A stretch of DNA of 64,000 bases from Dendrocalamus latiflorus (lineage: Eukaryota; Streptophyta; Magnoliopsida; Poales; Poaceae), in assembly GCA_017311315.1 (NCBI GenBank), contig CM029613.1, positions 1,853,749 to 1,917,748 on the forward strand. Direction: 5' to 3'. The position numbers and the translations under genes were made by a program. The notes below the pieces were generated by a model. That model searched no databases. It had not been told where the DNA came from and worked only from the letters and a program-made list of their open reading frames with translations. Positions within the stretch are counted from its first letter, which is position 1. Each line of letters opens with the position of its first letter. Of the stretch, positions 11,450 through 24,106 are shown piece by piece.

Positions 11450-11796
11450 TCTGGCATGTCATAGTTCAGAGGTGTGGAGTTGTAGAATTTTCCATCTAAA
11501 AGTATGTGAATAAATTTTAAAGCCAAATTCATTGAGCAAAATGCTAACTCAAGTGAAATATTTCATTTTAACAAATCTGCAAAGCACTCCTTACGTTTTA
11601 AGTAAAACATTTATGTGCTACGATGTGGTGAAAGCAACTTCAGTTAATTGGTTTTTACTCACGTAATGAGGTCCAAATGTATTGTAAATCTGTGATACCC
11701 CCCCCCCCCCCCCCCTCTCTCTGGATAGGACTATTGGCGTAATGGGGTTTCCTATTGTAATGTAAATTTGATGTTGTCCAATGTTTTCAATTCTAG

Positions 11797-12497
11797 GTAA
11801 GTCTCAACGAATCCCAAAAATTATATCGACTCGGCGACCTGTAACGGAAGAGGAAAAGGATAAGACTCATCGAAGTGCAAAGGAATTCACGTCTGAGAAG
11901 CCTTTCTTTCTGTTAAAAATGACGGCGGCATATGTCTATGATGGATTATTCTTGGTGAGATATTGTTCCCCCTACTACACTACTTTGAAGTGAGAGGTTG
12001 CCCATACAGCAATATTAAACACACCTAGTATCTTGGGGTCACATTTGTCTGGTGAATTTGTTGAATATACTACTATTAGGTGCTCTGTTTCCATTCCAAT
12101 TGCCCATGCTGTCATTACATGTAGAAATATAGTTGTTCAGTTGGTTTTCCTTATGAAAAGCCCCTGTTTGCAATGTGATTGCTGTCTCCTTGACTTGTTT
12201 TTAATCTATAAATTTCAGCATATCCCACCCAAGTTTTCCAGGGAGTATCTACTGAAAATGAGCTCGAAGATGACCTTACAGAATCCAGATGGAAATCGGT
12301 CGGAAGTTAATTATTGCTACTCATCAAGGTAAAAAAAACGCTACTTTCTGTGGTGGTTGGTCCTCATTTGTTAAGGAAAATAATCTGGAGGAGGATGATG
12401 TGTATTCGAGCTCATCCAGGAGACCCAGATGGAAGTGCATATTTACAGAGTTGTACCAGAAGTTTCTCCACCGATCCTACGATCTGCCGGGAAATAG
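11797..12497 (+). pseudogene. B3-domain (REM-like) transcription factor, frameshifted 3' exons
   Basis: B3 proteins bind DNA in the nucleus. Exon A (11797-11954, after acceptor 'ttctag', before 'gtgaga') encodes RPVTEEEKDKTHRSAKEF and FFLLKMTAAYVYDGLFL, the start of a B3 fold. Exon B starts at 12219 with HIPPKFSREYLLKMSS and MTLQNPDG. It then shows the hallmark TFCGGWSSFVKENNLEEDD and finally VFEL, ending at TAG 12495-12497. The three parts of exon B are not in one frame. After NYCYSS the frame hits TAA at 12330, consistent with 2 missing bases in an A-rich run. A second slip before VFEL is consistent with 4 bases lost from a TG repeat, which restores the original frame. No upstream first exon is evident. 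A splice at 'caag/gtaaaa' could skip the region but would remove the core B3 strand, so I call it a pseudogene. Confidence 0.75.
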
Positions 12498-14020
<1,523 letters not shown>

Positions 14021-15017
14021 CGATCGATCGAGGATGTGAGCTGTACTCTACTCTGCCACGAAATGCGCACGCAAAAAATGGGCGCATCGGCGTATTCCAT
14101 GGGACAAATTAAAGTCCGATTTTACGGGCTCGGGGCCGGAGGATAAGAGTCGGGTTTGACCTCGGCACACCTAACGGTGGCGGCAAATGGGAACCACTCG
14201 TTTTTGGCCGGTTTCGTTTTGGATTTTGTTGCTAGATCTGTTTAGAAAAATCCAAAAATTAATATAAATATCTAGTTTTTTTATAACGATTTTTTTATTT
14301 CTCTTTCTATCATCTTATTTCGAAGATAAAGCAAAAGATCATAAGTATATCATATACCCTACTCATTTTATTTCTATCACACGCACGCATCTCTCACTCA
14401 TTTCTTCAATACTTATCTTATCTTTCTAAAGTCACTTCTTTTAATCATTACTATTTATTTATTTATAATCAAGAGTCATAAACTATATATAAAAGGTATC
14501 AACAAAAGATGATAGCGCTATAGTTCTTTTTCTTTAGCTCGGGGAAACTGGATAGTGTCCCCTACACTGCAGAAGAGAAGAATTTTAGGTCGTGGAAGAA
14601 TCTGATGCCAAAGCAGCGAAGAAAATCCTAGTAGTTGTTATCAGGAAGGAACCGATAGGTGTCCCAGAAGGATTGGGACTGCAGCCTTTTTGTGATGTGT
14701 TCAACTTTGATACTCCTATATGAAAATTATGCCCGATCTGATCACGTATGCTTAGCTGTTTGGATAAAGTGATAATTACGAGCTGTAGATAAACCGCCAT
14801 GTGTATACAAACTACAAAGTGGCATGTTGTTTAACACCCCATGCCCGTATCATGTCTTGCCATCGTATGATCATCGGGAGCCATTTAAAAACTGATCCTG
14901 TTGCATATGTATATGATCTAAATTTGTTAAAAATTGTGTAAAACAATAGTTCGGATCTTTATAATCTTTAGAATAACAATTTCTGAGGTACAATTCTACG
15001 TTACAAAGCATGTTAGC
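14021..15017. other. Spacer with no recognised gene
   Basis: Mostly AT-rich. 14260-14470 resembles the remnant at 4980-5135. The longest frames are below 75 codons and match nothing I know. Confidence 0.35.
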
Positions 15018-15300
15018 ATGAGGCCTCGCTCGGTTGGGTTGAAAGCTATGGCTTATAGCTGAAAATTGCATTGTAGTGGTTGAAATTACACTATAGCTGA
15101 AGGTGGTTTAGTTGGCGTAATTAAATTTTAAAAATTTTAAAAATAGAAAAATATGTTAGCTTATCACAGACAATACGAACAAATACGAAAAAAACCGACA
15201 AAAAAACTCAAAAAAATGTCAAAAGTTTAAAAAGATGAAATTTATAAATAGTAAAAAATAAGTCAAAAGCCAGAAACTCAAATCGAAATGAGCGAAGCCT
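15018..15300. mobile_element. MITE, family A copy 2
   Basis: The ends 'ggcctcgctcggtt' and 'aaatgagcgaagcct' are imperfect terminal inverted repeats. The interior carries the family core 'gtaattaaattttaaaaatt' and 'acaatacgaacaaatacg'. It lies only 44 bp from the left boundary of the large LTR retrotransposon. Confidence 0.65.
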
Positions 15301-15344
15301 GATCAATCCTGACAACCAAATTCATGTAAAAGTTCTAACAAGAT

Positions 15345-18300
15345 TGTAACGCCCCCGTTTCCAGGGGCGCGTACGGACACGGCACTCCGCAACTATTCAC
15401 GCATGAACAGTTATGAAGTGTCGCGCAAGAGTATACCATTGCATGCTTACAACAAAAGACCAGCATATATTTCACATACGGATTAACATCCATTTTCGAC
15501 AGCGGGGCGTGCAAGCCCAAAGTATACTTACATCACAGAAACTCCAAGATCCGCTTGAGCGCGGCCAAGACCTAAAGCCACGAGTCCTCGACGACGAAGC
15601 AATCTTCAGGGGCGACCTTGACAGAGAAACCTTCACCTTTGTCTTGATCCTCTAAAGAGTGGATTAAGCAAGCCGTGAGCCAAACAACCGGCTCAGCAAG
15701 CCCCAAAGGGACTCTAACTTACTACATGCATGGAACAACAAAGGAGGGGCATATATTTGGTTTATTAACTTTGAGTGGATGCAGTTTTATTTGCAAGCAT
15801 TTTTATAAAATGGTCCCAAAACTACTTCTCAAGAACTCAGGGGTTTTCACGAAGAGTTCATTAACCAACTAATCAAGTTAAAGTATGTACAAAACTACTT
15901 AAGCTTCGCGGCTGGAATCACCCAAGTGACACAGCTCCAGTAGCCGGGAGCACGGCGTATCCGAATACCATTTATTTGACTCTGCAGAGTTTGCTCAGCT
16001 TTACCCACACGATCCCTTAACTCCCGCGACAGAGTTAAGAAAGCCAGGTCGTTTCACTGCTCAACTCTTTATATAAGCTCTACCCGGTAGAATTCACTCG
16101 GGTCTGGATCCCACACACACACACACGCACACCCACACAAGAGAAAAACAGTGTCCGCTTCGAGTGAACTTTACCGTTGTTAGGCACCCATAGCGCGGCT
16201 CACCTAACCTCACTGCTAAACCACCTGTAGAGTTTCAATCGAGTTGAGCAGCTACTAGACAAGTGTTGACAAGTCAACTCCTGTGGTTGAGCGATTACTG
16301 TGACATTTGCTCAGCGTAAGGGTTTCAGTCCTTATATTTTCACATGGTCCGCAACCTCGCCAGGCCCGCGACCCAACTAAGGTAAGCGGTGGGCGTAGAC
16401 CGTCCCGCGGTTTCCCACTCACCCTTACCCTACTCCAAACCTAGGGTAAAAGATTGGCGAGGACCGCCTTGCGGTTTCCACTCCCCCTTACCCTACCTTG
16501 TGCACGCCGGCACTCCTCCGCTCTAAGATACGGTGTCCCATACCACCCTACCTTAGAGTCGGGTTTTTCAAATTCTATTGGCCCCACAGCCACAACCTTA
16601 TTAGTATAACACTTTGCATGATAATAATAGCCTACAATTATCTAGATTATCAGATAATTAATTCTAGGGTTTCAAAGGCATGGCTACAATTTAGACATGG
16701 CATTTAACGGTGGTAGGACTAACTATATCACACGTCATTCTAAACATTTTATTTTATTTTCGAACTAACATTTCAGAACTAGCTCAATGCAAATAATACA
16801 TTAACATAATTAAACATTATGGGATACAACATGATCAAAGGATTTGGGACTTGCCGTCAATCCGGATGATCTCTGCTAGCTCGAACGAAGAAACGCCTGG
16901 ATCCTGAGCCTGCTCTTGAACTTCCTGGATCTCCGACACTAACGCAAACAATTAAAATAAATTAAATCCAGCTTGAGACTAATCAAGCGAGGAAAAATAA
17001 TCTAATCAAAAAGAAATAAAATGCATAAACACTCCAAATGGATTTTTAGGAATTTATCTGGGATGAGTTTGTGGAAGTGGAGGCCAAAAATGGGTCCAGG
17101 ATATTATTCTGAGCAAGATGGTGAAATTTGGGAATTTTTGGGATTTTCTGTGATTTTCTAGGATTTATTTGGATTTTCTGGGATTTTAGAAATTGGAAAA
17201 AGAGTTAGAAATTCGGGTGAACAGTGCGGGGGCCGGCCCAGCTACTGTGCGGCCCGGCACCGGGCGGCCCGGGCGGCCGAACGGCCGGACGGCCCACGAG
17301 CGCGCGCGCACCGCGCGGCAAACAGGCCGGGGAGGGTCGGCCCACGCTCGCGCGCCCGCACTGCCCGGATGGCTGGCGCGTGGCTCAGGCGGACGGCTGC
17401 GATGCGGAGGAGCGGGCGGTCGGGATGCGCTGCGGGGTGGATCGGACGGCAGGGAAGTGGCGAGGGTGGTCAGAGCGAGTGGGACGATCGGGCGGTCGCG
17501 AATGGGCACCCTTATGAAAATCGGACGGCCGATGGGGGTTGTCATCCAACAGCTCAAACGAGACGGCAACGGTTGGACGAAGGGCCGGGATGAAGCCACG
17601 TCACGGGGGGGGGCTTCTTCTACCTCCCGCCGTGCGCACTCGACCGAAGGGGGCAGAGGCGGTGGGTCTCCACGCTCCGACGGCTACGGGGGTTCTCAAG
17701 GCAAGCGAAGGGCACCGGAGGGTAGAGTCAAGTGCCCTAGTTCCATCTTTGGCCTTGGGGAGGCGGGGGGAGTGGCTGACGGTGGCCGGCGGCGAAAGGG
17801 GGAAGCTCGGGTCCATGGTGGCGCTAGGGTCCACCGGCGGGAAATCAGCCCGTTTGGTGGCGATTTCACGGATAAGGGAGTTCGGGATTTACAATGGTGG
17901 CGGTGGAATCGACCGAGGAGCTCTGAGGAAGGCTGGCCACGGAGAGGCGGCTTGGTCGGCGGTGATCACCGGCGATGGGACTCCACAGGGGCTCTCCTGG
18001 CCAGGGACGTCCACCAAAAGTGTCAGTGGACCGTGGAGGTTCTCGGGGACAGATGAATTGGTGAATGGAGAAGGGTAGAGAGAGATTGCCTTTTCGGGGC
18101 TTGCCGGCGCAGGGGAGGATGGCGGCGGGGCCCTGGGCGATGTGGCTCCGATTGGCAGCTCGGGGAGGTAGCTGGGCAGGGTGAGAAACGAATGAGAGCG
18201 TCGGGGAGGCTTGAGGGGCAAGGGAAGCAAGGGGGCAGGGGATGGGGCTTTTATGCCCCGGGCGGAGCGAGGGAATCCGAGGGAGGGGGAGAGCGGCAAT

Positions 18301-18905
18301 GGTGCCGGCGATCAAGGGAGTGGACAGGGGAGTGGTTGGGGAGTCTTTCCGCGCGATGGGGCAGTGACCGGGTGGCAGAGTGAGTTAAGGCGGGGAGTGG
18401 CAGAGCGGGAGCAGGTGGCGGGGCGGCGTGGGCACGGCGAGGCTTGCGGGCGAAGGGAGGAGAAAGGGAACTGGCAGGTGGGCCGGAGCAGAGGCGGGCG
18501 ACGCGGCGCGAGGGCGTCCACCCGTTTGGACAGGAGCTGTCGGGGCGATGTTGGCGCGGGGAGAAGCCAGGGCGCAGAGGCGGTGCCGTCGCAGGCGGGC
18601 GCGGCGCGCAGCGCGAGCGCGTGCGCGGGGAGAAGGCGGGGAGCAGAGGGAGACGCCAGCGGGGAGAAGGAGCGGAGAAGGCGGAAAGGAGGCGGGGCGC
18701 CAACGGGCTGGGGAGGGCGCAGGGGCGCGCGAGGGAGGGGAAAGCGGAGAGAGAGAGAGAGCGCCAGCGGAGGCAAACGGCGCCTGGCCGGAAGAAGAAA
18801 GTGGCGGCGGGGAAAACTTTCCCGAAAAGGAAAGTTTTCAGAAAATCAACCAAAATTCAGCAAAAATCAAATAAAATTCCAGTTTGAAATTTTGAGGCTT
18901 TTTCA
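15345..18905 (-). repeat. 3' LTR of the gypsy element
   Basis: 3561 bp. In element sense it starts TGAAAAAGCC just after the polypurine tract and ends GGGGGCGTTACA. The outer end can fold: 'cgcccccgtttccaggggcg' is an inverted repeat. A palindromic 'tttatataag' at 16068-16077 is a candidate TATA box. 17220-18800 is very GC-rich and opens several long frames that I regard as non-coding. An AC microsatellite lies at about 16112-16140. Confidence 0.95.
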
Positions 18906-18923
18906 ACCTACCCCCCTTAAAAG
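18906..18923 (-). promoter_or_regulatory. Polypurine tract of the gypsy element
   Basis: In element sense the bases before the 3' LTR read 'TTTTAAGGGGGGTAGGT', a purine-rich primer for plus-strand DNA synthesis, directly abutting TGAAAAAG. Confidence 0.8.
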
Positions 18924-18939
18924 AATCTCGACTCCGAGA

Positions 18940-19150
18940 TTAACTTGGTCCAGGGAGTAAGTTGGGGAAATCTCGCTGCTAGTCTGACTCTCGTTCCCAA
19001 GTTGACTTTTCAGGTGTATGATTCTTCCATTGTACTCTGCAAAACCTGACGTTCTTGTTTCTGAGCTGCCTCTCTGTCGTTCCAAGTATTTGTAGTGGTT
19101 CTTCAGCATATGTGTAGTCATCTTGCAATTCGATATCTTACAATGGCACT
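18940..19150 (-). pseudogene. Chromodomain-like C-terminal end of pol
   Basis: Read out of frame with the integrase, the minus strand gives DYTYAEEPLQILGTTERQ and then VQWKNHTPEKSTWERE. This pattern (E-P-I/L-x-I-L ... V-x-W ... E-x-x-T-W-E) is that of the integrase chromodomain in plant chromoviruses, which helps target integration to chromatin. A TAG follows shortly after TWERE. A frameshift near 19190 separates it from the integrase. Confidence 0.7.
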
Positions 19151-20146
19151 TCATCTGTTGGCTGGCGTAGACACTCCCGAAGCTGGGATACGTGGAACAC
19201 GTTTGTGAATTCTGGATAAGTTGGGCGGAAGCTGCACTTGATAAGCTACTTCCCCAACTCTTCTAATTATCTGAAACGGTCCCACATACCTTGGTGCTAT
19301 TTTGCCTTTGACTTGAAATCTCTTGACTATTTTGAATGGGATGACTTTGATGTAGATATAATCTCCAACTTCAAAACTCAAGTCTTTCCTGCGGTTATCC
19401 GCATAGTTCTTCTGTCGGTCTTGTGCCATCTTCAGTCTGTCTCTGACAATCCGAACATGTGCTTCTGCATCTTGAGCAATCTGGGGACCAATAAGTTGTC
19501 GTTCTCCTGCTTCTGTCCAATTCAGTGGAGTCCTGCATTTTCTACCATAGAGGGCTTCAAACGGGGCCATTTGGATACTGGCTTGGTAGCTGTTGTTATA
19601 TGAGATCTGGGCAAATGGTAAACAGGTGTTCCATGTTGCTCCATACACTATCGCACAAGCTCTCAACATGTCTTCTAGAATCTGATTGGTTCTCTCTGTC
19701 TGTCCATCTGCCTGTGGGTGACATGCTGAGCTGAAATTCAGATCGGTGCCCATAGCTTCATGCAATTTTTCCCAAAACTTGAATGTAACCTGTGCTCCTC
19801 TATCTGACACAATCTTCTTCGGAACTCCATGCAGTGTCACAATTCTGGTCAAATATAACTCGGCGAGTTTATCCTTCCCATATGTTTGCTTGACTGGGAG
19901 GAAATGAGCCACCTTGGTCAATCTATCAACAATGACCCAGATAGCATCATATCCCTCACGAGTCTTGGGAAGTCCAGTGATGAAATCCATACCAATGCTA
20001 TCCCATTTCCATTCGGGAATTGGCAAAGGCTGCAACAATTCCGACGGTTTTTGATGGTCTATCTTGATCTGTTGACAGACATCACACTTAGCTACATATT
20101 CTGCCACTTCTTTCTTCATCTGGTTCCACCAATATCTCTTCTTCAA
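19151..20146 (-). pseudogene. Integrase module, long open frame of 331 codons
   Basis: This is the best preserved module. It begins just after a stop, inside the zinc-binding region (CDVCQQIK), and continues with the core. MDFITGLPKTREG holds the first catalytic Asp, SDRGAQVT the second, and HPQADGQTERTNQ the Glu. The C-terminal part includes VGDYIYIK and KIAPRYVGPFQI, typical of gypsy integrases. Upstream, a Tyr codon has become TAG (TKM*QDLKKRYWW). Downstream the frame shifts after LSRIHK, where the alternative frame reads NVFHVSQLRECLRQPTDEV. Catalytic residues are present but the polyprotein is interrupted on both sides. Confidence 0.9.
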
Positions 20147-20357
20147 ATCTTGCTACATCTTTGTGCCTCCTGGATGAATTGAGAATTGAGAGGAATGAGC
20201 TTCAGTTAAGATCAACTCTCTCAACTCCTTCTTGTCGGGTACGCAATAGCGACCACGGAAGGTAAGGATCCCATGCTCGCCTACTGCATACTCTGACGAA
20301 TCTCCCTGAATATCCTTTTTCAGTTTTTGAATCTCTATAACTTCATCTTGTGCTGCC

Positions 20358-20899
20358 TTAATCTTGATCTGTCAGTAGCGGTTGAATCTCTAATGCTGCT
20401 TCTTCATCCTGTTCTATGCTCACCAAATCCCGCTGTAGCATATCTTTTTGCAACTCTGGTGGGTATTCTGCAGTATTCGGTTTGCTTTGTTGAACTTTTC
20501 GACTGAGGGCGTCAGCAACCACATTGGCTTTGCCTGGGTGGTATTGGAGTTCAACATCACAGCCTTCAATCAATTCTAGTCATCTTCGTTGTTTCATGAC
20601 TAACTCTGGTCGTGTGAATAGGTACTTCAAACTCTTATGATCTGAGAGTACCTCACAACGATTCCCTAGCAGGTAGTGCCGCCAAATTTTGAGTGCATAC
20701 ACCACAGCTGCTAGTTCCAAACCGAATGGGGGTAGTTCTCTTCATGCGGTTTCAACTGTCTTGAAGCACAGGCAACAACTCTTCCGTCTTGCATAAGCAC
20801 ATATTCCAAACCCTGCTTTGAAGCATCACAATAGATTTGGAACTCTTTATCTGGGTTGGACAAAATCAATACTGACGTTGCTGTCAACTTAGGCTTCAT
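20358..20899 (-). pseudogene. RNase H module, broken
   Basis: Two open pieces remain. 20899-20711 carries IYCDASKQGLEYVLMQDGR and ACASRQLKPHEENYP. 20573-20358 carries ELQYHPGKANVVADALSRK. Between them a TGA stands where the family has Trp (RR*LELIEG). Another TGA stops the frame just upstream at DA*EKRVF. A frameshift follows LLTDQ. The signatures are those of the gypsy RNase H that removes RNA during reverse transcription. Confidence 0.82.
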
Positions 20900-21064
20900 C
20901 AGCTGAAAACTCTCTTCTCAAGCATCTGTCCATGTGAATGGCCTGTCTTTCTTCAGCAGTTGAGTGAGTGGACGAGAAATCTTCGAGAACCCTTCTATGA
21001 ATTGGCGACAATAGCCCGCCAATCCAAGAAAGCTTCTCACTTCTGTCACTGTCTTGGGCTGCTT

Positions 21065-21743
21065 TCATTCCATAACTGCGACAATCTTTTCTGGATCAAC
21101 CTTGACTCCATCTTCTGATATAATGTGACCCAAGAAAGTAACTTCTTTTAGCCAAAAACTGCATTTGTCAAACTTTGCATACAGTTGATGCTCTCTCAAT
21201 CCTGTTAATACCACGTGCAAATGCTCCTTGTGCTCTTCTTCATTATTGGAATAAATCAGAATATCATCAATGAAAACAATCACAAATCGATCCAATTGGT
21301 CCATATGCACCAGGTTCATAAGTTTCATGAAATATGCTGGCGCATTGGTCAAACTAAAGGGTACGACCGTGAACTCAAACAATCCATATCTTGGTAATGA
21401 AAATTGTTTTCTCTCGATCTTGCTCTCGGATCTTGAGCTGATGGTAACCCGAGCGCAAATCAATATTGGAGAATACTTTGGCACCCTTAAGCTGATCAAA
21501 CAGGTCATCAAATCCGAACATTGGATACTTGTTTTCGATGGTGACAGCATTCATTCCTCTGTAATCTACACACATTCTCAGCTCTTCATTCTTCACAAAC
21601 AGAACTGAGGCCGACCAAGGTGAAACACTAGATCGGAAGAGTTCTTTGTCTCGCAATTCATCTAACTGTCTCTTGAGTTCTTCTAATTCATTGGCTGACA
21701 TTCTGTACTGATGCTTGGTAATTGGTTTTGTACCTGAAATCAA
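21065..21743 (-). pseudogene. Reverse transcriptase module, broken
   Basis: 21743-21375 encodes TKPITKHQYRMSANELEELK, VLFVKNEELRMCVDYRGMN and SNIDLRSGYHQLKI. After a frameshift near 21400 the next frame (21550-21065) continues RYGLFEFTVVPFSLTNAPAYF and VIVFIDDILIYS, holding the FIDD catalytic box. It ends at TGA in place of Trp in VME*KQPKTVTE. The Gly expected in PFGLTNAP is Ser. Upstream, a TAA interrupts the link to the protease. Confidence 0.9.
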
Positions 21744-21898
21744 CTCTATGGCAAGTTCTACTTATCTGTCAGGGTCTGCCTGGTGATCCTTTCTAAAACA
21801 CATCAGGGTATTCTCGCACTACTGGCGTTTGATCCGGTGTAACTGCTAGCATGTTGATCATGCGCTCTCTTGTATCCTTCAACACTTCTCGGTTTTTT

Positions 21899-22087
21899 TT
21901 AACCTTCAAGGGTTACCAATGATACTGTTTTGATCTCATAATCTACCTTGTCTTTGTTCTGAGCTAGCCAGTTCATACCAAAAATGGCATCTAACCCTTG
22001 CATATCTGGTTGCAACAAAACTGCTTTAACCTTCTCTGGATTGACTCGTACCTGTACATCATCCTTGCGTGTGGTGATAGTTCCCAC
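21899..22087 (-). pseudogene. Aspartic protease remnant
   Basis: The minus strand encodes LLQPDMQGLDAIFGMNWLAQN and then DYEIKTVSLVTLEG, the C-terminal half of a gypsy retropepsin (D-x-I-x-G-M-x-W-L). The part that should hold the catalytic D-S/T-G motif, expected at about 22090-22310, is not recognisable in any frame. Confidence 0.65.
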
Positions 22088-22319
22088 TTAGATGAATTAT
22101 GTCATGCTAAGGTTGGGTAGGATTTGTTCTGCTGGAATTAACTCTATTACAACATAACCATCACATCCATTTCACTTTACACAAATGGTCTTCATACATC
22201 TTCATAATTTTGCCACAAGCCTTAGTTAAAGTAATTTACAGACAAACCATTAAGTTCTTCCAACCGGTTTACAAAAGGATAACCAAAAGTACATCATCTC
22301 ATTTCTTGTTCTACATAGC

Positions 22320-23546
22320 TCATGTTTTTTTGACTATCTGCTGGTTTTGGGCTTGGAGTTTAGCTGCTTCTGATGACACACTCCTCCTGGGACACTGATG
22401 TTTGTAGTGTCCAATCTTCCCACAATGAAAACATGCATCCGTACTTCGTGGACAGCTGCTGGTAAAATGTTTGCCACCGCAGATGAAGCACTTGATGGCG
22501 AATGGTGAGGGAGTGGCCTGCTGCTGAGGCTGTCCAGACTGGGTCTTCGGTATCGTCACAAACTGACGGAAGGGTGGAGATCGAAATGAAGGAGATCCCA
22601 TGGTCTTGTTTTGCTGAGTATTGTGTGAAGACTGAGACTTGTGCACTGACTTACATTTTCCGTCATCCTCCATTCTGGTCCTCTTAGGGTAAGATTCATC
22701 TTCTTCCATCGGTGGCTGGCGGGATGATGATTTCCGCCTCTTTGCTTGCTCTTTAGTTTCTTCTCCGGGTAAGAACTTCAGTGGGCATTTGTCACGATAA
22801 TGCCCATCCTGTTCACAGTGAACACAAGCTGTTGGTGATGGAGGCAAAGGCTTCTTTCGTTTCATGCCTTTCACGTAACATGGTCTTTCTTCTATCTGTA
22901 GAGCTCGATCAACCAGGCTCAATAGGCTTGAATACTTCATGGCCTGAAGGCGTTGCTTTATATTAGGTTGTAGACCTTTCATAAAGTACTCCATCCTTTT
23001 AGCTTCGATGTTAGTTTCTTCTGGAGCATACTGGGATAACTAATGAAAGTGTTGTAGATATGCTGTGATGGAGTTCTCTCCTTGTTGAAGGTTAAGAAAA
23101 TCCTGATACTTCCTTGTGATAACTTCAGGAGGAATGAAGGCTTTACGAAATCTCTTCACAAAGTCTTCCCATGTAATATCTTTTTCCTTGGGGTGCATCC
23201 ACTGGATAGCATTCCACCAAGTAATTGCGGGCTCAGACAACTGATAGGTGGCAAAGAGAACCTTCTCCTTATTTGTACACTGGATAGTATTCATTCTTCT
23301 CTCAATATCTTGTAACCAGTCATCTGCATTCCGTGACCCTGTGGTTGAAGGGAATTTTGGGGGTTGAGTTTGCAGAAATGCTGTAAACTTTAATGCAGTT
23401 ATGCTTGATGCTAACACTGACCCTTCGGGTGTCACCTTGACAAAGAACGGTGGTTGTAACTCTACTTGCTGCTCTGACATCTGGACTTGATCTGTGGCAG
23501 GTGCACCCTGCCCGTTGGTCTGACCATTCTGCTGTGTTGGGTCCAT
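22320..23546 (-). pseudogene. gag polyprotein, split by a stop
   Basis: 23546-23040 starts MDPTQQNGQTNG and includes DDWLQDIERRMNT, ITWWNAIQ and FRKAFIPPEVITRKYQDFL, the capsid-like part of chromovirus gag. A TAG after YLQHFH ends the frame. The next piece (22994-22320) continues MEYFMKGLQPNIKQRLQ and carries three zinc knuckles: CVHCEQDGHYRDKC, CFICGGKHFTSSC (short by one residue) and CFHCGKIGHYKHQC. The normal role is packaging element RNA. Confidence 0.9.
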
Positions 23547-24089
23547 CTGCCAATTGGGGACTGGAGATCAGTTTTGCAGCGGCTTTTGGAGAATAAGAGG
23601 GGATAAGTAAGACTTTGAATTTCAAGGTAAGTATAGGACGAATAAGGTAAGAACGATAGCGAAAAGGGACAGGAGAAAACTTTGAACACAGGGGAATTAC
23701 TGATAATTAAGCAAACAACATACGAGGATAATGAACATAAATTTACAATATGCAAGTGGCACACAAACCTCTTAGGGTTCATGATTACACCTGCTTTACA
23801 TTACAAAAGCACCACTACTACTCAGGGTCAGTCTAGTCTAGCGAACGACGGCTACTCCTCCAGCTGCCGAGAAACGAAAATTTTGAAGCTAGACAAGGAA
23901 AACAGTAAACATTTTGCCGAAGTAAAACTTAAGCAGGAGTAAACTAAGATAGATAAGGTAGCAACAAGAGAGGGAAAAGACAGCAATAGTACTTATATTT
24001 TTCGTAAACCATTTTTATGGCTTAAATTAAATTTTGCGATAAAATCGCTTCCTAGTTTGCCTTAGGTTTCAACCTACGGTCAAGAGCCT

Positions 24090-24101
24090 GCTCTGATACC
24101 A
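24090..24101 (-). promoter_or_regulatory. Primer binding site (initiator tRNA-Met)
   Basis: In element sense the sequence is TGGTATCAGAGC, five bases inside the 5' LTR end. It is the standard complement to the 3' end of plant initiator tRNA-Met and fixes the element's orientation. Confidence 0.92.
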
Positions 24102-24106
24102 CTTCT

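Noticed and set aside
12314..12332. Treating 'caag/gtaaaa' in the B3 exon as a real donor site
   Set aside because: Using it would splice out the conserved TFCGGW..KENNL strand of the B3 fold, which is still readable right after it. Frameshift is the simpler reading.
17193..18960. Long open frames (up to 287 codons) in the GC-rich part of the gypsy LTR, repeated at 25955-27738
   Set aside because: They lie inside both LTRs, overlap on both strands, are Arg/Gly/Ala/Pro-rich and domain-free. A single G-run length difference changes the reading frame between the two copies.
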